Source: Neorhizobium galegae (GTDB lineage Bacteria > Pseudomonadota > Alphaproteobacteria > Rhizobiales > Rhizobiaceae). Taken from it: a stretch of 64,000 nucleotides of DNA. The notes beneath the pieces are model-generated. The model made no database searches. It was not told the DNA's origin and saw nothing but the letters and a program-made list of their open reading frames with translations. Positions 61,814 through 64,000 of the stretch are shown one piece after another. Each line of letters opens with the position of its first letter. Within the stretch, counting starts at the first letter, position 1. A program made the translations under genes and the position numbers. The stretch is from the NCBI RefSeq assembly GCF_017877055.1, contig NZ_JAGIPG010000001.1:806001-870000 (forward strand), written 5' to 3'.

Positions 61814-62211
61814 AACCCACCTGCCGCGTCGTGAAGCCCGGCGCTGCCTATGACGGCAAGCAGGGCCTCAGCTATTTCGAGGGGATCGCTGCGGAAACGG
61901 TCGGCTCCAAGGGCATCTGCATGCATCTTCTCACCATTCCGCCGGGCGCGCGGGCGAAGGCCCATCTGCACGAAACCCACGAGACGGCCATCTACGTGCT
62001 CTCCGGCTCCGCCGTCACCTGGTATGGCGACCGGCTGGAGGAATGTGCCGAACTCTCGGCCGGCGAGATGATGTACATCCCCGCCGGCGTGCCGCACCTG
62101 CCGGCCAACATTTCCGACGCGCCCTGTTCGGCGGTAATCGCCCGCACCGACCCGAACGAACAGGAAAGCGTCGTGCTGCTGCCGGAGCTGGACGGACTGG
62201 TTGCTGATTGA
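61798..62211 (+). CDS. Cupin domain protein (137 aa)
   Basis: 137 residues from the ATG at 61798. A single cupin barrel: motif 1 as AHLHETHETAIYVLSGSAVTW (two His and a Glu as metal ligands) and motif 2 as GEMMYIPAGVPHLPAN. Proteins like this bind Fe, Mn or Zn and act as dioxygenases, isomerases or sensors; sequence alone does not decide. It is divergent from the small secreted protein genes with overlapping 5' ends, and convergent with the dihydropyrimidinase gene. Confidence 0.88.
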   Translation: MDSASKPTCRVVKPGAAYDGKQGLSYFEGIAAETVGSKGICMHLLTIPPGARAKAHLHETHETAIYVLSGSAVTWYGDRLEECAELSAGEMMYIPAGVPHLPANISDAPCSAVIARTDPNEQESVVLLPELDGLVAD

Positions 62212-62254
62212 CGACGTGTTCGTGCAGGATTTTTTTGGAGACATCGGGTCCCGT

Positions 62255-63709
62255 TCAAACCCCGCTGGCCGGAATGCCCGTCCGTTCCACCTTGCGCGGC
62301 GAGGTCAGTTCCTTCCAGGTCGACAGTGCCTTGTTCACCGCCTGGAATGGCTCGCGCTTGACGAACTGGCCGTGGCCTTCCTGCGTCTTGATCGCCCCGT
62401 CCTCGATCGCGACCACGCCGCGGGTCAGGGTGTAACGCGGCAGGCCGGTCACTTCCTTGCCCTCGAAGACGTTGTAGTCGATCGCCGACTGCTGGCTCTT
62501 GGCGGTGATGGTCTTCGAACGCTTCGGGTCCCAGACGACGATATCCGCGTCGGCGCCGACCAGGATCGCGCCTTTCCTCGGATAGACGTTGAGGATCTTG
62601 GCGATGTTGGTGGAGGTCACCGCCACGAACTCGTTCATGGTGATGCGGCCGGTCGCGACGCCATAGGTCCACAGCATCGGCAGGCGGTCTTCGAGACCGC
62701 CGGTGCCGTTCGGGATCTTGCGGAAATCGCCGAGGCCGGTGCGCTTCTGTTCGGTCGTGAAGGCGCAGTGGTCGGTCGCCACCACCTGCAGCGAGCCTGA
62801 GGCAAGGCCCGCCCAGAGGCTGTCCTGATGCTGCTTGTTGCGGAAGGGCGGCGACATGACCCGGCGGGCCGAATGGTCCCAGTCCTTGTTGAAATATTCG
62901 CTCTCGTCGAGCGTCAGGTGCTGGATCAGAGGCTCGCCGTAGACGCGCATGCCGTTCTGCCGGGCGCGGCGGATCGCTTCATGGGCCTGTTCGCATGAGG
63001 TGTGGACGACATAGAGGGGGACGCCCGCCATGTCGGCGATGATGATGGCGCGGTTGGTCGCCTCGCCCTCGACGGAGGCGGGGCGGGAGTAGGCGTGCGC
63101 CTCCGGCCCATTATTGCCCTCGTCCATCAGCTTGGTCTGCATAGCGGCGACGACATCGCCGTTTTCGGCATGCACAAGTGGCAGGGCGCCGAGTTCGGCG
63201 CAGCGCTGGAAGGAGGCGAACATCTCGTCGTCGTTCACCATCAGCGCGCCCTTGTAGGCCATGAAATGCTTGAAGGTGTTGATGCCGTGATGGGAAACGA
63301 CCGCCTTCATCTCGTTGAAGACCTGTTCGCCCCACCAGGTGACCGACATGTGGAAGGAATAGTCGCAATTGGCCCGCGTCGCCTTGTTGTCCCAGCGCTT
63401 CAGCGCGTCGAGCAGCGACTGGCCGGGCTCGGGCAGGCAGAAATCGACGACCATGGTCGTGCCGCCGGCAAGCGCTGCCCGCGTGCCGCTCTCGAAGTCG
63501 TCGGCGGAATAGGTGCCCATGAACGGCATTTCGAGATGCACATGCGGGTCGATGCCGCCCGGCATGACGTAACAGCCGGCGGCATCCAGTGTGGTGTCGC
63601 CGAAAAGGTTCGGGCCGATCTCGACGATTTTGCCGCCGTCGATCTTCACGTCCGCCTTGTAGGTCAGGTCGGCGGTGACGATGGTTCCACCCTTTATGAC
63701 TGTGGTCAT
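62255..63709 (-). CDS. hydA: Dihydropyrimidinase (D-hydantoinase)
   Basis: 484 residues, amidohydrolase fold. Metal sites: GGIDPHVHLEMPF (His-x-His near residue 58) and the carboxylated Lys region FKHFMAYKGALM; further His in PLVHAENGDV and YVVHTSCEQAHEA. It opens the ring of dihydrouracil, dihydrothymine or hydantoins, the second step of reductive pyrimidine breakdown. The ATG overlaps the stop of the upstream DUF559 gene (ATGA). It lies next to the NMT1-type ABC genes, consistent with uptake and use of a pyrimidine or hydantoin. Confidence 0.94.
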   Translation of the reverse strand: MTTVIKGGTIVTADLTYKADVKIDGGKIVEIGPNLFGDTTLDAAGCYVMPGGIDPHVHLEMPFMGTYSADDFESGTRAALAGGTTMVVDFCLPEPGQSLLDALKRWDNKATRANCDYSFHMSVTWWGEQVFNEMKAVVSHHGINTFKHFMAYKGALMVNDDEMFASFQRCAELGALPLVHAENGDVVAAMQTKLMDEGNNGPEAHAYSRPASVEGEATNRAIIIADMAGVPLYVVHTSCEQAHEAIRRARQNGMRVYGEPLIQHLTLDESEYFNKDWDHSARRVMSPPFRNKQHQDSLWAGLASGSLQVVATDHCAFTTEQKRTGLGDFRKIPNGTGGLEDRLPMLWTYGVATGRITMNEFVAVTSTNIAKILNVYPRKGAILVGADADIVVWDPKRSKTITAKSQQSAIDYNVFEGKEVTGLPRYTLTRGVVAIEDGAIKTQEGHGQFVKREPFQAVNKALSTWKELTSPRKVERTGIPASGV

Positions 63710-63999
63710 TGTTGTTCCCCTGTCTTTTCAATTTCGGTGAGATTTGACGGATAGTAGCGTGCTGTGTCGCAGCGCTCGGTCATTTGACCGTCCAATGCGG
63801 CTAATATCGTGTCCAGCACGGCGCGTCGTTCACGGGTGATCTCGTGGTTCCAGAAGCGCAGGACGGAGTAGCCTTTTGCGTTGAACCACCCTGTCCGGGT
63901 TATATCGGATTGGCTTTCTGCGTGATGGAAGCCATCGATTTCGACGACCAAGCGTTCCTCGCGACAGATAAAATCGACCACATAAGGTCCAAGAGGAAC
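63706..63999 (-). CDS. DUF559 nuclease-fold protein, truncated by window edge
   Basis: The gene enters from beyond 64000; about 98 codons are visible. The edge reads VPLGPYVVDFICREERLVVEIDG, which is the DUF559 core (related to Vsr/very-short-patch and restriction-endonuclease-like folds), with the catalytic-type Asp and Glu residues, followed by RTGWFNAKGYSVLRFWNHEI. The last bases overlap the hydA start (ATGA). DUF559 proteins are common in bacteria but few are characterised. A GTG within the visible part is probably not the true start. Confidence 0.8.
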   Translation of the reverse strand, partial: VPLGPYVVDFICREERLVVEIDGFHHAESQSDITRTGWFNAKGYSVLRFWNHEITRERRAVLDTILAALDGQMTERCDTARYYPSNLTEIEKTGEQQ

Positions 64000-64000
64000 C

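Overview
The window looks like a chromosomal piece of an alphaproteobacterium of the order Hyphomicrobiales, close to Rhizobium, Neorhizobium or Agrobacterium. The main evidence is a cell-cycle block with ctrA, chpT, an eipA-type DUF1134 gene and sciP, a canonical soxBDAG operon, a complete urtABCDE plus ureDABCEFG urea locus, and high-GC coding sequence throughout. I see no rRNA, tRNA, CRISPR array, insertion sequence or prophage. All calls come from reading the sequence and from memory of protein families; no database search was run.

Layout. 1-1.8 kb: a DUF1127 protein, a 53-residue Cys-rich protein and an AraC-type regulator with a Cys/His-rich N-terminus. 1.9-5.4 kb: RluD-type pseudouridine synthase, a small membrane protein, a TrmH/SpoU methyltransferase and a membrane-anchored coiled-coil protein. 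5.5-10.4 kb: envelope protein EipA, phosphotransferase ChpT, a degenerate receiver, CtrA, a FliJ-like protein, an acetyltransferase, a PqiA-like membrane protein and SciP. 10.5-12.4 kb: a sugar transferase and a DUF2793 protein. 12.7-17.7 kb: soxBDAG. 18-23.6 kb: a branched-chain amino acid ABC operon (livHMGF, a small membrane gene, livK).

23.7-36.6 kb is an accessory stretch. It holds an orphan gene of lower GC, a hybrid histidine kinase whose N-terminus is a whole NCS1-type transporter, its LuxR-type response regulator, LysE, DUF488, a GlxA-type regulator, a GH13 trehalose-synthase-like enzyme, a phytochelatin-synthase-like papain-fold protein, an ABM monooxygenase, a HisKA_2 kinase and a lone flagellin.

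36.8-51.1 kb is a urea island: urtA, a palindromic repeat, urtBCDE, an esterase, then ureD-ureA-DUF1272-ureB-LprI-membrane protein-ureC-TIGR02117-ureE-ureF-ureG. Urea would be imported by Urt, hydrolysed by UreABC and the nickel centre matured by UreDEFG. 51.3-57 kb: a Crp/Fnr regulator with an FNR-type box upstream and an RND efflux pair. 57-64 kb: an NMT1-type ABC transporter led by two tandem small secreted Cys proteins, a divergent cupin, a dihydropyrimidinase and the end of a DUF559 nuclease-fold gene.

Nitrogen supply is the recurring theme: sarcosine, branched-chain amino acids, urea and probably pyrimidines or hydantoins. The best candidate for a poorly described system is the NCS1-transporter/kinase fusion with a built-in Cys-rich module and its coupled regulator (24248-28550). 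The best regulatory signals are the CtrA-like boxes at eipA/chpT and sciP and the GANTC cluster before ctrA.
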